Positions 35,811 to 43,719 of a stretch of 64,000 nt of DNA are shown piece after piece. The position numbers were made by a program, and so were the translations under genes. The DNA is taken from contig NZ_JBIBGL010000007.1 of the NCBI RefSeq assembly GCF_042956465.1, positions 372,001 to 436,000 of the forward strand, written 5' to 3'. The notes beneath the pieces are model-generated. The model worked only from the letters and a program-made list of their open reading frames with translations, was not told the DNA's origin and made no database searches. This DNA comes from Embleya sp042956465. GTDB lineage: Bacteria > Actinomycetota > Actinomycetes > Streptomycetales > Streptomycetaceae. Numbering within the stretch: position 1 is the stretch's first letter; each line of letters opens with the position of its first letter.

Positions 35811-37274
35811 ATGGCACGGTCGGCGGCCGGGGAGAGTGTGCTGCCCGCGCACTATGTGGCGGGTGAGTTCACCCGGGCGGGTGACGGGGCGTTTCCGCTG
35901 GTGAACCCGGTGGACGGGGCCGTCGTGGGGGAGGTGCCCGAGGCCGATCGGGCGATCGTGGATGCCGCGGTCGTGGCGGCGCGTGGTGCGCTCGGCGAGT
36001 GGGGCGCGGCGAGCGTCGAGGTGCGGGCCGAGGCGATGCGGCGGATCGCGGACGGGATCCAGGCCCGGTTCGACGAATTCGTGGATGCCGAGGTGGCCGA
36101 CACCGGCAAGCCGCGCGAGCTCGCGGCGGGCGTCGACATCCCGCGCGCGATCGGCAACTTTCGCGCCTACGCCGACCTGCTCTACGGGCGGCCCGAGCGC
36201 GCCCACTCGACCGCCGTGCCCGGCTGGAGCGGCGGCGCCGGCCAGGCGCTCAACTACACCGTGCGCCGCCCGCTGGGCGTGGTCGCGATCATCTCGCCGT
36301 GGAACCTTCCGCTCCTGCTGCTGACCTGGAAGGTGGCCCCCGCGCTCGCGGCCGGCAACACCGTGGTCGCCAAGCCGTCCGAGGAGACGCCGTCCACCGC
36401 GACGCTGCTCGCCGAGGTGATCCACGACGCCGGGCTGCCCGTCGGCGCGTTCAATCTGATCCACGGTCACGGTGCGGGAGCCGCCGGAGAGTTCCTCACC
36501 GCGCATGCCGGTGTCGATGCGATCGCCTTCACCGGCGAGTCGGCCACGGGCAGCGCGATCATGCGCAAGGCCGCCGAGCACATCACCCCGGTGTCCTTCG
36601 AACTCGGCGGCAAGAACCCGGCGATCGTGTTCGCCGACGCGGATTTCGAAGAGGCCGTGGCGGGCACCGTACGGTCCGCCTTCACCCACTCCGGACAGAT
36701 CTGCCTGTGCACCGAGCGGGTCTATGTCGAGCGCTCGATCTTCGCCGACTTCGTCGCCGAACTCGGCGCACGGGCACGGGCGTTGACCGACTACGGGCCG
36801 ATGATCTCGGCGGCGCACCGGGACAAGGTGCTGTCCTACTACCGGCTTGCCGTCGAGGAGGGCGCCACGGTCGTCGCGGGTGGCGGGGTGCCGAGCTTCG
36901 GCGACGAGCGCGACGGGGGATTCCACGTCGAGCCGACCGTGCTCACCGGCCTGGCGCAGAGCGCGCGCACCGTGCAGGAGGAGGTCTTCGGGCCGATCTG
37001 CCACGTGCTGCCGTTCGACACCGAGGACGAGGCGATCGCGCTGGCCAACGACAGCCGGTACGGCCTGGCCGCGACCGTGTGGACCGGCCGGCTGTCCCGC
37101 GCGCACCGGGTCGCCCCGCGCGTCGAGGCGGGGATCGTGTGGGTCAACTGCTGGAATCTGCGGGACCTGCGGACGCCGTTCGGCGGGATCAAGGCATCCG
37201 GGATCGGCCGGGAGGGCGGCGAGTACTCGTTGGACTTCTTCTCCGAGCCTGTGAACATCTGCATCAAGATCTGA
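35811..37274 (+). CDS. 2-aminomuconate (2-hydroxymuconate) semialdehyde dehydrogenase
   Basis: NAD-dependent aldehyde dehydrogenase of 487 residues. It has the conserved NPWNLP-like SPWNLPLLLLTWKVAPALAA, catalytic Glu in SFELGGKNPAIV, catalytic Cys in HSGQICLCTERV and cofactor residues in EVFGPICHV. It most resembles the DmpC/XylG/AmnC branch that oxidises 2-hydroxymuconic or 2-aminomuconic semialdehyde, and the downstream RidA-type deaminase and ACMS decarboxylase argue for the amino substrate. The ATG at 35811 has GAAGGG 7 bases upstream and matches homologue lengths; the longer frame is discarded. First gene of a six-gene operon. Confidence 0.92.
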   Translation: MARSAAGESVLPAHYVAGEFTRAGDGAFPLVNPVDGAVVGEVPEADRAIVDAAVVAARGALGEWGAASVEVRAEAMRRIADGIQARFDEFVDAEVADTGKPRELAAGVDIPRAIGNFRAYADLLYGRPERAHSTAVPGWSGGAGQALNYTVRRPLGVVAIISPWNLPLLLLTWKVAPALAAGNTVVAKPSEETPSTATLLAEVIHDAGLPVGAFNLIHGHGAGAAGEFLTAHAGVDAIAFTGESATGSAIMRKAAEHITPVSFELGGKNPAIVFADADFEEAVAGTVRSAFTHSGQICLCTERVYVERSIFADFVAELGARARALTDYGPMISAAHRDKVLSYYRLAVEEGATVVAGGGVPSFGDERDGGFHVEPTVLTGLAQSARTVQEEVFGPICHVLPFDTEDEAIALANDSRYGLAATVWTGRLSRAHRVAPRVEAGIVWVNCWNLRDLRTPFGGIKASGIGREGGEYSLDFFSEPVNICIKI

Positions 37275-37302
37275 AGGATCGGTTCGTGACGGTGACGGTG
37301 AC

Positions 37303-38121
37303 ATGACGGAGACAGAGACAACGATGAATGCCATCGACGACGCCGCCGCGCGGCTGCTCGACGCGGAGCGGACCGGTGTGCCGTGTGCGCCGATCCGCGA
37401 CCTGATCACCGGCGTCGAGGACGCGTACGCGGTCCAGGAGCGACTGACTCTGGGCCGGCTTGCCGAGGGCCGCCGACTGGTGGGGCGCAAGATCGGCCTG
37501 ACCTCCGCGGCCGTACAACGCCAACTCGGCGTACAGGAACCGGACTTCGGCATGCTGTACGCGGACATGGCGGTGCCGGACGGTGCCGAGATCCCGGTCG
37601 GCGCCGTGCTCCAGCCCCGGGCCGAGGCCGAGGTCGCGCTCGTGCTGGACGCCGACCTGACCCACGAGCGGCACACCGTCGCCGACCTGATTCGGGCCAC
37701 CGCCTTCGTGCTGCCCGCGATCGAGGTGTGCGGGAGCCGGGTGCGGGACTGGGACATCACCCTCGCGGACACCATCGCGGACAACGCCTCCTCCGGGATG
37801 TACGTGCTCGGCAACCGACCGACGGCGCTCGGCGACCTGGACCTGCGCCTGGCCGGCATGGTTCTGGAGCGGCGCGGCGAGCCGGTCTCCACCGGTACCG
37901 GCGCGTCCTGCCTGGGCCACCCGCTGAACGCCGCGCTCTGGCTCGCGGACACCCTCGTCCGGCTCGGCCGACCGCTGCGCGCCGGGGACACCGTGCTCAC
38001 GGGCGCGCTGGGCCCGATGGTGGCGGTCGCCCCGGGCGACGTACTGGAGGCCCGGATCGACGGGCTCGGCGACGTCCGGGTCGCATTCGCGGCGACGACC
38101 CCGCAGGAGGAGACCTCGTGA
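37303..38121 (+). CDS. 2-oxopent-4-enoate hydratase (MhpD/DmpE family)
   Basis: Adds water to 2-hydroxypenta-2,4-dienoate to give 4-hydroxy-2-oxovalerate. The 272-residue fumarylacetoacetase-like protein has GRKIGLTSAAVQRQLGV, the metal-binding ligands in EAEVALVLD and the later GxxASCLGHPLNAALWLADTL stretch (GASCLGHPLNAALWLADT). The start is uncertain: ATG 37303 follows a GACGGT repeat, while ATG 37324 (MNAIDD) would drop seven Thr/Glu-rich residues. The gene ends overlapping the decarboxylase GTG. No aldolase or acylating acetaldehyde dehydrogenase follows in the operon, so those last steps must be encoded elsewhere. Confidence 0.9.
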   Translation: MTETETTMNAIDDAAARLLDAERTGVPCAPIRDLITGVEDAYAVQERLTLGRLAEGRRLVGRKIGLTSAAVQRQLGVQEPDFGMLYADMAVPDGAEIPVGAVLQPRAEAEVALVLDADLTHERHTVADLIRATAFVLPAIEVCGSRVRDWDITLADTIADNASSGMYVLGNRPTALGDLDLRLAGMVLERRGEPVSTGTGASCLGHPLNAALWLADTLVRLGRPLRAGDTVLTGALGPMVAVAPGDVLEARIDGLGDVRVAFAATTPQEETS

Positions 38122-38942
38122 GCAACAACCGACTCGAAGCCGTGACCGGCGTCGAAGACCGAGGCCACGCCGACGCCGAACTCGTCGCCCGCCTCGCCGA
38201 CATCCTCGACGAGGCGGCCATGACGCATCGGACCGTGGCCCGTCCGACCGACACCACCGACCTCGACCTGGCCACCGCGTACCGGGTGCAGCGCGCGGTG
38301 ATCGACCGCCGGCTGGCCCGGGGCGAGGCGCTGATCGGCGTCAAGATGGGCTTCACCAGCCGCGCCAAGATGGTCCAGATGGGCGTGGACGACGTGATCT
38401 GGGGCCTGCTCACCGACGCGATGCTGGTCGAGGAGGGCGGCGTGCTCGACCTGGCCGACCTGATCCATCCCCGGATCGAGCCGGAGATCGCGTTCCTGAT
38501 CGGCAGCCCGCTGTCCGGCACGGTCACCCCCGCGGAGGCGGTCCGTGCGATCGCCGGGGTCGCGGTCGCCTACGAGGTGCTGGACTCGCGCTACGCCGAT
38601 TTCCGTTTCACGCTCCCCGACGTGATCGCGGACAACGCCTCGGCGGCCGGCTTCGGGTTCGGCCCGTGGCACGACCCGGCCGGGCTGGACCCGAGCAACC
38701 TGGGCCTGCTCGTCGAAGTCGACGGGCGCGTGGTGGCGAGCGGTTCCTCGGCGGCGATCCTGGGCAACCCGCTGCGTTCGCTGATCGCGGCGGCCCGGCT
38801 GGCCGCCGAAGCCGGCCTCGAACTCCGGCCCGGATGGGTCGTGCTCGCGGGGGCTGCCACCGCCGCGCTGCCACTGCCCGAGGGCGTGCACGTGCGCGTG
38901 TCCGCGGCCGGCCTGGGCCGCGCGGAGGTGACCACCCGATGA
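38118..38942 (+). CDS. 4-oxalocrotonate decarboxylase (DmpH/NbaG-like)
   Basis: Decarboxylates 4-oxalocrotonate to 2-oxopent-4-enoate, the substrate of the neighbouring hydratase; the two enzymes usually form a complex. The 274-residue protein is a paralogue of the hydratase with IGVKMGFTSRAKMVQMGVDD, the metal ligands in IEPEIAFLIGSPL and LPDVIADNASAAGFGFG. The GTG at 38118 overlaps the hydratase stop (GTGA), and its own stop overlaps the next ATG (ATGA), so translation is coupled on both sides. Assignment as decarboxylase rather than a second hydratase rests on similarity to DmpH and on the order hydratase-decarboxylase. Confidence 0.88.
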   Translation: MSNNRLEAVTGVEDRGHADAELVARLADILDEAAMTHRTVARPTDTTDLDLATAYRVQRAVIDRRLARGEALIGVKMGFTSRAKMVQMGVDDVIWGLLTDAMLVEEGGVLDLADLIHPRIEPEIAFLIGSPLSGTVTPAEAVRAIAGVAVAYEVLDSRYADFRFTLPDVIADNASAAGFGFGPWHDPAGLDPSNLGLLVEVDGRVVASGSSAAILGNPLRSLIAAARLAAEAGLELRPGWVVLAGAATAALPLPEGVHVRVSAAGLGRAEVTTR

Positions 38943-39409
38943 GCGCCGACGACGGCATCCTGGTCGCCGGCAAGGCCACCCCGCGCGGCCGATTCCCACA
39001 CGTCAAGCGGGCCGGTGACTTCGTCTACGTGTCCGGCACCAGCTCCCGGCGGCCGGACGGCACGTTCGTCGGCGCGAGCGCGGACGCGATGGGTACCACC
39101 GACCTCGACATCCGAGCGCAGACCCGGGCGGTGATCGAGAACATCGCCGACCTGCTCGCCGCAGCCGGCGGCGGCCTGGCCGATGCGGTCTCGCTCACCA
39201 CCTACCTGGTCAGCATGAACGATTTCGGCGGCTACAACGAGGTCTACGCCGAGTACTTCGACGAGACCGGTCCCACCCGCACGACCGTCGCGGTGCACCA
39301 ACTCCCGCATCCGCACCTTTTGATCGAGATTTCCTGCGTCGCGTACCTGCCGCGGCCCACCCGATCCACCCCGTCGAACCCCACCGCCGCCGGCGCCGTC
39401 GAGTCCTGA
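38939..39409 (+). CDS. RidA-family 2-aminomuconate deaminase
   Basis: Removes ammonia from 2-aminomuconate to give 4-oxalocrotonate. The 156-residue YjgF/YER057c/UK114 (RidA) protein has AGDFVYVSGTSSRRPDG and the conserved Arg and Glu region GPTRTTVAVHQLPHPHLLIEISCVAYL. A Thr/Pro/Ala tail ends it. The operon context, between the semialdehyde dehydrogenase and decarboxylase steps, supports the 2-aminomuconate assignment known for the NbaF/AmnD-type member; by family alone it could be a general enamine/imine deaminase. The ATG overlaps the preceding stop. Confidence 0.9.
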   Translation: MSADDGILVAGKATPRGRFPHVKRAGDFVYVSGTSSRRPDGTFVGASADAMGTTDLDIRAQTRAVIENIADLLAAAGGGLADAVSLTTYLVSMNDFGGYNEVYAEYFDETGPTRTTVAVHQLPHPHLLIEISCVAYLPRPTRSTPSNPTAAGAVES

Positions 39410-39443
39410 AGCGACAGCGACGACGCGAGAAAGGGACCGCGAG

Positions 39444-40028
39444 ATGAGCCTGCCGAAGCTGACCAATGGCATGCCGTTCAACTTCAACCGGTGGATCGAC
39501 GAGCACCGCGACCTGCTGAAGCCGCCGGTCGGCAACATCCAGATCTGGACCGAGGCAGACCTCGTGGTCACCGTGGTCGGCGGGCCCAACCAGCGCACCG
39601 ACTTCCACGACGACCCGATCGAGGAGTTCTTCTACCAGCTCCAGGGCAACATGGTGCTCCGGGTGATGGAGGAGGAGGGCAAGCCGCCGGTCGACGTTCA
39701 GATCAACGAGGGCGATGTCTTTCTCCTGCCGCCGCACGTGCGGCACTCGCCGCAACGGCCGGAGGCCGGCAGCATCGGCCTCGTGGTCGAGTTCAGCCGG
39801 GCCGAGGGCCTGATCGACGCGTTCGAGTGGTACTGCGTCGAGTGCCACCGGCTGGTGAACCGCGCGCCGGTACAGCTGCGTTCGATCGTCGACGACCTGC
39901 CGCCGCTGTTCGAGGAGTTCTACGACGGGGACCGGACCTGCCCGCACTGCGGCGCGGTTCACCCGGGCCGGGAATGGCCCGAGGAACTGCGCCCACGGAC
40001 CGTGCCGGGATCCGACGCCTTTGCGTGA
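39444..40028 (+). CDS. nbaC: 3-hydroxyanthranilate 3,4-dioxygenase
   Basis: Non-heme Fe(II) extradiol dioxygenase that opens 3-hydroxyanthranilate to 2-amino-3-carboxymuconate semialdehyde (ACMS). The 194-residue cupin has the iron ligands in RTDFHDDPIEEFFYQLQGNM (His55, Glu61) and in LPPHVRHSPQRP. At the C-terminus it has the bacterial rubredoxin-like site with two CxxC pairs (CVEC and CPHC). GAGAAAGGGACC upstream supplies the ribosome site. The substrate comes from kynurenine breakdown (tryptophan) or a nitrobenzoate-type route; no kynureninase is in the window. Confidence 0.95.
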   Translation: MSLPKLTNGMPFNFNRWIDEHRDLLKPPVGNIQIWTEADLVVTVVGGPNQRTDFHDDPIEEFFYQLQGNMVLRVMEEEGKPPVDVQINEGDVFLLPPHVRHSPQRPEAGSIGLVVEFSRAEGLIDAFEWYCVECHRLVNRAPVQLRSIVDDLPPLFEEFYDGDRTCPHCGAVHPGREWPEELRPRTVPGSDAFA

Positions 40029-40227
40029 CGCCGGTCCGCGTGCGCGCGGTCCGTGGGGCTCGGGCCCGTGTGCCTGAGGCTCGTGCGGTCCGCGTTCCTG
40101 CGGTCCGTGGGACTGTCGGCACCGGGCCCCGCGACCCGATCTCCCCTCACCCGAGCCGCACCCCTCACCCGATCTCCACCACTGCCCCGACCGCCGGCCG
40201 AGCCCGGCGGTGAACCACGGAGGTTCC

Positions 40228-41295
40228 GTGACTGTCATCGACGTCCACTCGCACGTCTTCCCGAGGATCTCGCAGGCCGAGAGCCGCATCCTGACGGGCG
40301 CGGGCGAGCCGTGGCTGCGGGTTCACGGCGACGGCACCGGGATGATGATGAGCGGCGAGGACGAGTACCGTCCGGTGATCGCGCCGCTGTGGGATCCCGA
40401 GCGCCGGTTGGCCGACATGGACGCCCTCGGCGTGGACGTACAGGCGATCTCCTCGACGCCGCTGATGTTCGGGTACGCCGCCGAGACCGCCCGTGCGGTC
40501 GAGTGGTGCGACCTGGTCAACGAGCGCATCCTGGACTACTGCGCGCTCGATCCGGGGCGGTTGTTGCCGCTGAGTCAGGTGCCGCTCCAGGACATCGGCG
40601 CGGCCTGCGAGACCGCGTCCCGGGCGGCGGCGGCCGGTCACCGCGGTGTGCACATCGGCAACCACGTGGGTGAGCGGTACCTCGGTGACGACGGGATCGT
40701 GGAATTCCTCGCGCACTGCGCCGCCGAGGAGATCCCGGTGCTCGTGCACCCGTGGGACATGCTCGGCGGCGAGCGCATGCGCGGGCACATGTTGCCCTGG
40801 CTGGTCGGGATGCCCGCGGAGACCCAGCTGAGCATCCTCGGGATGATCCTCCAGGGCGCGTTCGAGAAGTTGCCCGAGTCGCTGAAGTTGTGCTTCTGCC
40901 ACGGCGGTGGCAGCTTCGCGTTCCTGCTCGGCCGAGCCGACAACGCCTGGCACAACCGGGACCTGGTCCGGGCCGATTCGCCCAGGCCGCCGTCGGAGTA
41001 CGTGCGCCGGTTCTACGTCGACTCGGCCGTGTTCGACCCGCGCGCGCTGCGACTGCTGGTCGAGGTGATGGGGCCCGACCGGGTCATGCTCGGAACCGAC
41101 TTCCCGTTCCCCCTGGGCGAGTCGGACCCCGGCGGCGTGGTCCGGGCCTGCCCGGAACTCACCATGGAGCAGCGCGAGTCGATCCTCGGCGGCAACGCGG
41201 CACGATTCTTCGGACTCGGCGCGCGACGAGCCCGGGCCGCCGGGCCCGCCGGCACCGCACCCGAGGCGCCGGACCTGGTGAAGGCCGCGAACTAG
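40228..41295 (+). CDS. nbaD: ACMS decarboxylase (amidohydrolase family)
   Basis: Zinc-dependent 2-amino-3-carboxymuconate-6-semialdehyde decarboxylase, giving 2-aminomuconate semialdehyde for the dehydrogenase. The 355-residue amidohydrolase shows IDVHSHVFP (first two metal His), LVHPWDMLGG, FCHGGGSFAFLLGR and the catalytic Asp in MLGTDFPFPLGE. GTG 40228 is preferred to GTG 40210 because GGAGG lies 4 bases upstream. The stop codon TAG (41293-41295) is the first three bases of a 162-bp inverted-repeat element, so the original C-terminus may have been altered; the last 20 or so residues are Ala/Pro-rich. Confidence 0.93.
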   Translation: MTVIDVHSHVFPRISQAESRILTGAGEPWLRVHGDGTGMMMSGEDEYRPVIAPLWDPERRLADMDALGVDVQAISSTPLMFGYAAETARAVEWCDLVNERILDYCALDPGRLLPLSQVPLQDIGAACETASRAAAAGHRGVHIGNHVGERYLGDDGIVEFLAHCAAEEIPVLVHPWDMLGGERMRGHMLPWLVGMPAETQLSILGMILQGAFEKLPESLKLCFCHGGGSFAFLLGRADNAWHNRDLVRADSPRPPSEYVRRFYVDSAVFDPRALRLLVEVMGPDRVMLGTDFPFPLGESDPGGVVRACPELTMEQRESILGGNAARFFGLGARRARAAGPAGTAPEAPDLVKAAN

Positions 41296-41454
41296 TGCCG
41301 CGCCCGGCAACGTTTGCCCCGTCGCGGTGTTCGGTGCGGTGCATCGGCGTGCCGCCGGAACGTTCTCGTACTGGAGTACTCGGACGTTTCGGCGGGGCGG
41401 CGAGGTGCCGTGCCGGGCGCCGCGACGGGGTGAACGTTGCCGGGCGCGGCACTA
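41293..41454. mobile_element. MITE-like 162-bp palindromic element
   Basis: The left arm 41293-41327 (begins TAGTGCCGCGCCCGGCAACG) matches the reverse complement of 41420-41454 at 33 of 35 positions. The inner part also folds on itself: CCGCCGGAACGT near 41369 against ACGTTTCGGCGG near 41392, with the centre near TACTGGAGTA. Most inner mismatches would be G-U pairs in RNA. No ORF lies inside. Both ends carry TA (TAG...CTA), as with TA-targeting IS630/Tc1-type elements. Origin as a non-autonomous transposon is inferred; a giant transcription-termination hairpin is the alternative. Confidence 0.6.
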
Positions 41455-41494
41455 GGCCGTGTCCGGCCCCACCAAGATGCGCCGGACACGGCCT
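41454..41494. repeat. Perfect 14-bp hairpin adjoining the palindromic element
   Basis: AGGCCGTGTCCGGC (41454-41467) pairs perfectly with GCCGGACACGGCCT (41481-41494) across a 13-base loop. It shares its first base with the end of the MITE-like element. It could be the terminator of the 3-hydroxyanthranilate operon displaced by the insertion. A related string, CACTAGGCCGGACACGGCC, follows the small secreted-protein gene near 43945. Confidence 0.6.
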
Positions 41495-41632
41495 GGCGGG
41501 CGGACGTGCACGGGAGCCGGTTTCGCCGAGGAGGCGGGGCCGGCTCCGGTGTCTGCTCCGGGTCGGCTCCCGTGCCGGTCCGCGCCGAGCCGGTATCGCC
41601 CGGGACATGAGACGAATTCCGCCCGGGCCTTG

Positions 41633-41648
41633 ACTGGTATAGACCATT
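41633..41648. promoter_or_regulatory. DasR-responsive-element-like operator of the chitinase gene
   Basis: ACTGGTATAGACCATT closely matches the dre consensus of the GlcNAc-responsive repressor DasR (ACTGGTCTAGACCACT-like). It overlaps a -35-like TTGACT (41630-41635) and lies 146 bases before the chitinase ATG. Repression relieved by glucosamine-6-phosphate would fit a chitinase. Confidence 0.75.
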
Positions 41649-41793
41649 CGTATTGAGTGAGCCCCGCAACACCCCGTCCAGGGGCCTCGATCGAGGCAAG
41701 CGCCGGTCCCGGTACGGCCATCGAAGTACGTGTATCGGTACTTCCGTCGATCACGCGCAGTGTGTCGTCCTGTGCGAGGGAGTGGGGCTTTCC

Positions 41794-42930
41794 ATGGCGA
41801 GAAAACGGATCGTGGCGTTCCTGTTGGCCATCGCGGTGATCGGGGCGTTGGCGGCGGTGCTGCCGTTCGCCTCGACCGCGTCCGCGGCGAGTTGTGCGAC
41901 CGGATGGAACTCGTCGGCCGTCTATACGGGCGGCGCGACCGCCTCGTACAACGGACACAACTGGGGCGCCAAGTGGTGGACCCAGGGCGAGGTGCCCGGA
42001 ACCACGGCGGTCTGGGCGGACCAGGGCTCGTGCGGCGGTGGCGGCGGAACGACCACGGGTGGCGCGACCGGTGGCTCGACCGGGGGTGGCGGCGGCACCT
42101 GTACGTTCCCGAACTGGGTTGCCGGCACGTCCTATTCGGTCGGTGACGTGGTGCGCTACAGCAACGGAAACCTCTACCGGGCGAAGAACGCCAACCCGGG
42201 CTACGACCCGGTGATCAGCACCTGGTTCTGGGAGCCGTTCACCTGCGGCGGCTCGACCACCGGCGGCTCGACCACCGGGGGAAGCACGGGCGGAAACGGC
42301 GGCAACCCCGGTGACTTCGTGGTGAGCGAGGCGCAGTTCAACCAGATGTTCCCGAGCCGGAACCCGTTCTACACGTACGCCGGCCTGACCGCCGCGCTGA
42401 GCGCCTACCCGGGCTTCGCCAACACCGGCAGCGACACGGTCAAGAAGCAGGAGGCCGCGGCGTTCCTGGCCAACGTCAGCCACGAGACCGGCGGTCTGGT
42501 GTACATCGTCGAGCAGAACACCGCGAACTACCCGCACTACTGCGACGCCAATCAGCCGTACGGCTGCCCGGCCGGGCAGGCCGCCTACTACGGGCGCGGT
42601 CCGATCCAGCTGAGCTGGAACTTCAACTACAAGGCGGCGGGGGACGCGCTGGGCATCAACCTGCTCAACAATCCCAACCTCGTCCAGACCGATCCGGCCG
42701 TCGCCTGGAAGACCGGCCTCTGGTACTGGAACACCCAGAACGGCCCCGGCACGATGACCCCGCACAACGCGATGGTCAACGGGGCGGGCTTCGGCGAGAC
42801 GATCCGCAGCATCAACGGCGCGTTGGAGTGCAACGGCGGCAATCCGGCGCAGGTGCAGAGCCGGATCAACCGTTACCAGTCGTTCGTGGCGATCCTGGGC
42901 ACGAGCGCCGGCAACAACCTGAGCTGCTGA
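41794..42930 (+). CDS. Secreted GH19 chitinase with two chitin-binding modules
   Basis: Endo-chitinase of 378 residues for extracellular chitin breakdown. A signal peptide (about 1-32: MARKRIVAFLLAIAVIGALA and on to TASAAS) is followed by two small CBM5/12-type modules (about 33-78, with WNSSAVYTGGATASYNGHNW; and about 105-150, with WVAGTSYSVGDVVRYSNGNL). Gly/Thr/Ser linkers join them. The GH19 domain (about 170-378) has FLANVSHETGG holding the catalytic Glu, and YYGRGPIQLSWNFNYKAAG. It is preceded by a DasR-like operator. The ATG at 41794 begins the signal peptide; the longer upstream frame is discarded. Confidence 0.96.
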   Translation: MARKRIVAFLLAIAVIGALAAVLPFASTASAASCATGWNSSAVYTGGATASYNGHNWGAKWWTQGEVPGTTAVWADQGSCGGGGGTTTGGATGGSTGGGGGTCTFPNWVAGTSYSVGDVVRYSNGNLYRAKNANPGYDPVISTWFWEPFTCGGSTTGGSTTGGSTGGNGGNPGDFVVSEAQFNQMFPSRNPFYTYAGLTAALSAYPGFANTGSDTVKKQEAAAFLANVSHETGGLVYIVEQNTANYPHYCDANQPYGCPAGQAAYYGRGPIQLSWNFNYKAAGDALGINLLNNPNLVQTDPAVAWKTGLWYWNTQNGPGTMTPHNAMVNGAGFGETIRSINGALECNGGNPAQVQSRINRYQSFVAILGTSAGNNLSC

Positions 42931-42936
42931 GTCCGG

Positions 42937-42985
42937 GCGCGGGGCGGGCGGGCCCAGGACCGGCCTCGGCGGGCCCGCCCCGCGC
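42937..42985 (+). terminator. Hairpin terminator after the chitinase gene
   Basis: GCGCGGGGCGGGC (42937-42949) is perfectly complementary to GCCCGCCCCGCGC (42973-42985), 7 bases after the chitinase stop. Confidence 0.75.
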
Positions 42986-42990
42986 TTCGG

Positions 42991-43040
42991 TACGTGTGCG
43001 TGTGTGTCTGCGTGCGTGCGTGTGCGTGCGTAGGTGTGGG
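42991..43040. repeat. GTGCGT-rich simple repeat
   Basis: About 50 bases of alternating GT/GTGC/GCGT units (for example GTGTGCGTGTGTGTCTGCGT) lie between the chitinase terminator and the DUF427 gene. Purine-pyrimidine alternation could favour Z-DNA; a length-variable tract is likely. Confidence 0.8.
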
Positions 43041-43060
43041 GAAGCGTGTGGCGTCGCGGG

Positions 43061-43447
43061 TCAGGCCGGCGGTGCCGGCGGCTCGCCCTCGACGGTTATC
43101 CGGGCGACGGTGTCGTAGAAGCACAGGTGCCCGGCGATGGCGGGGACGGCGTCGATCGGGTCGGGATACTCCCAGGCCACGTCGGTCCGCGGGCCGGTGG
43201 CGCCGTTGCCCAGGTAGGTCCAGTAGGAGGCCTCGCCCTTGAACGGGCACGTGGTGTGGGTGTCGGTGGGCTCGAAGCGGGTCAACTCCACGTCGTCCGG
43301 CGGGAGGTAGTACCGGATCGGCAGCCCGGTCTCGAAGAGCACGACCGGCCGCTCGGATCGGGCGACGATCTCGCCGTCGATCTCGACCGTCACGGTCTGC
43401 GTGCTGTGCACGGTCGTCACGAGGTGACCCCGCGGGGGTGTCGACAT
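43061..43447 (-). CDS. DUF427 domain protein
   Basis: The 128-residue soluble protein matches the DUF427 family: a VVLFETGLPIRYYLPPDDV core, and CPFKGEASYWTY followed by the WEYPDP segment near the end. The function of the family is unknown; members are common in actinobacteria. ATG 43447 is chosen because AAGGAG lies 6 bases upstream; ATG 43453 sits directly on that site. It stands alone between two rightward secreted-protein genes. Confidence 0.9.
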   Translation of the reverse strand: MSTPPRGHLVTTVHSTQTVTVEIDGEIVARSERPVVLFETGLPIRYYLPPDDVELTRFEPTDTHTTCPFKGEASYWTYLGNGATGPRTDVAWEYPDPIDAVPAIAGHLCFYDTVARITVEGEPPAPPA

Positions 43448-43586
43448 GCGCATCTCCTTGGGTGTCGCCGGCGGTCGTGGCGCCGCCGGACGTCCTTCGG
43501 ACAACCGGCACGGTCGACGAACCATTCCGGGCCGGTGTGGATCGGCGTCGTCCACCGAACGTGTGAGAAACGTGTGGATCGATTCA

Positions 43587-43630
43587 ATTGGTATAGACCT
43601 ATTGCTCGGGTCCAGGGCACCGGCTAGCTT
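43587..43630 (+). promoter_or_regulatory. DasR-like operator and promoter of the small secreted protein
   Basis: ATTGGTATAGACCTAT (43587-43602) shares the 11-base core TGGTATAGACC with the chitinase operator. It abuts TTGCTC (43602-43607), 17 bases before TAGCTT (43625-43630), a plausible -35/-10 pair. This places the operator on the promoter. Confidence 0.6.
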
Positions 43631-43719
43631 TTCAGGGTGCGCGCCGGCACCACAGCACAACCCGAATTACCTTTCCAGCGAACCGAGTTGCTCTCGGGGC
43701 GAGAAATGGAGTCGAGCAC

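Noticed and set aside
35727..38999. 1090-codon leftward frame over the 3-hydroxyanthranilate operon
   Set aside because: Antisense shadow of three well-identified enzyme genes; composition dominated by Arg, Gly, His, Val and Gln without motifs.
41794..42930. Candidate family 18 chitinase
   Set aside because: The catalytic domain has the GH19 features (SHETGG and YYGRGPIQLSWNFNY) and lacks the DxxDxDxE motif of GH18.
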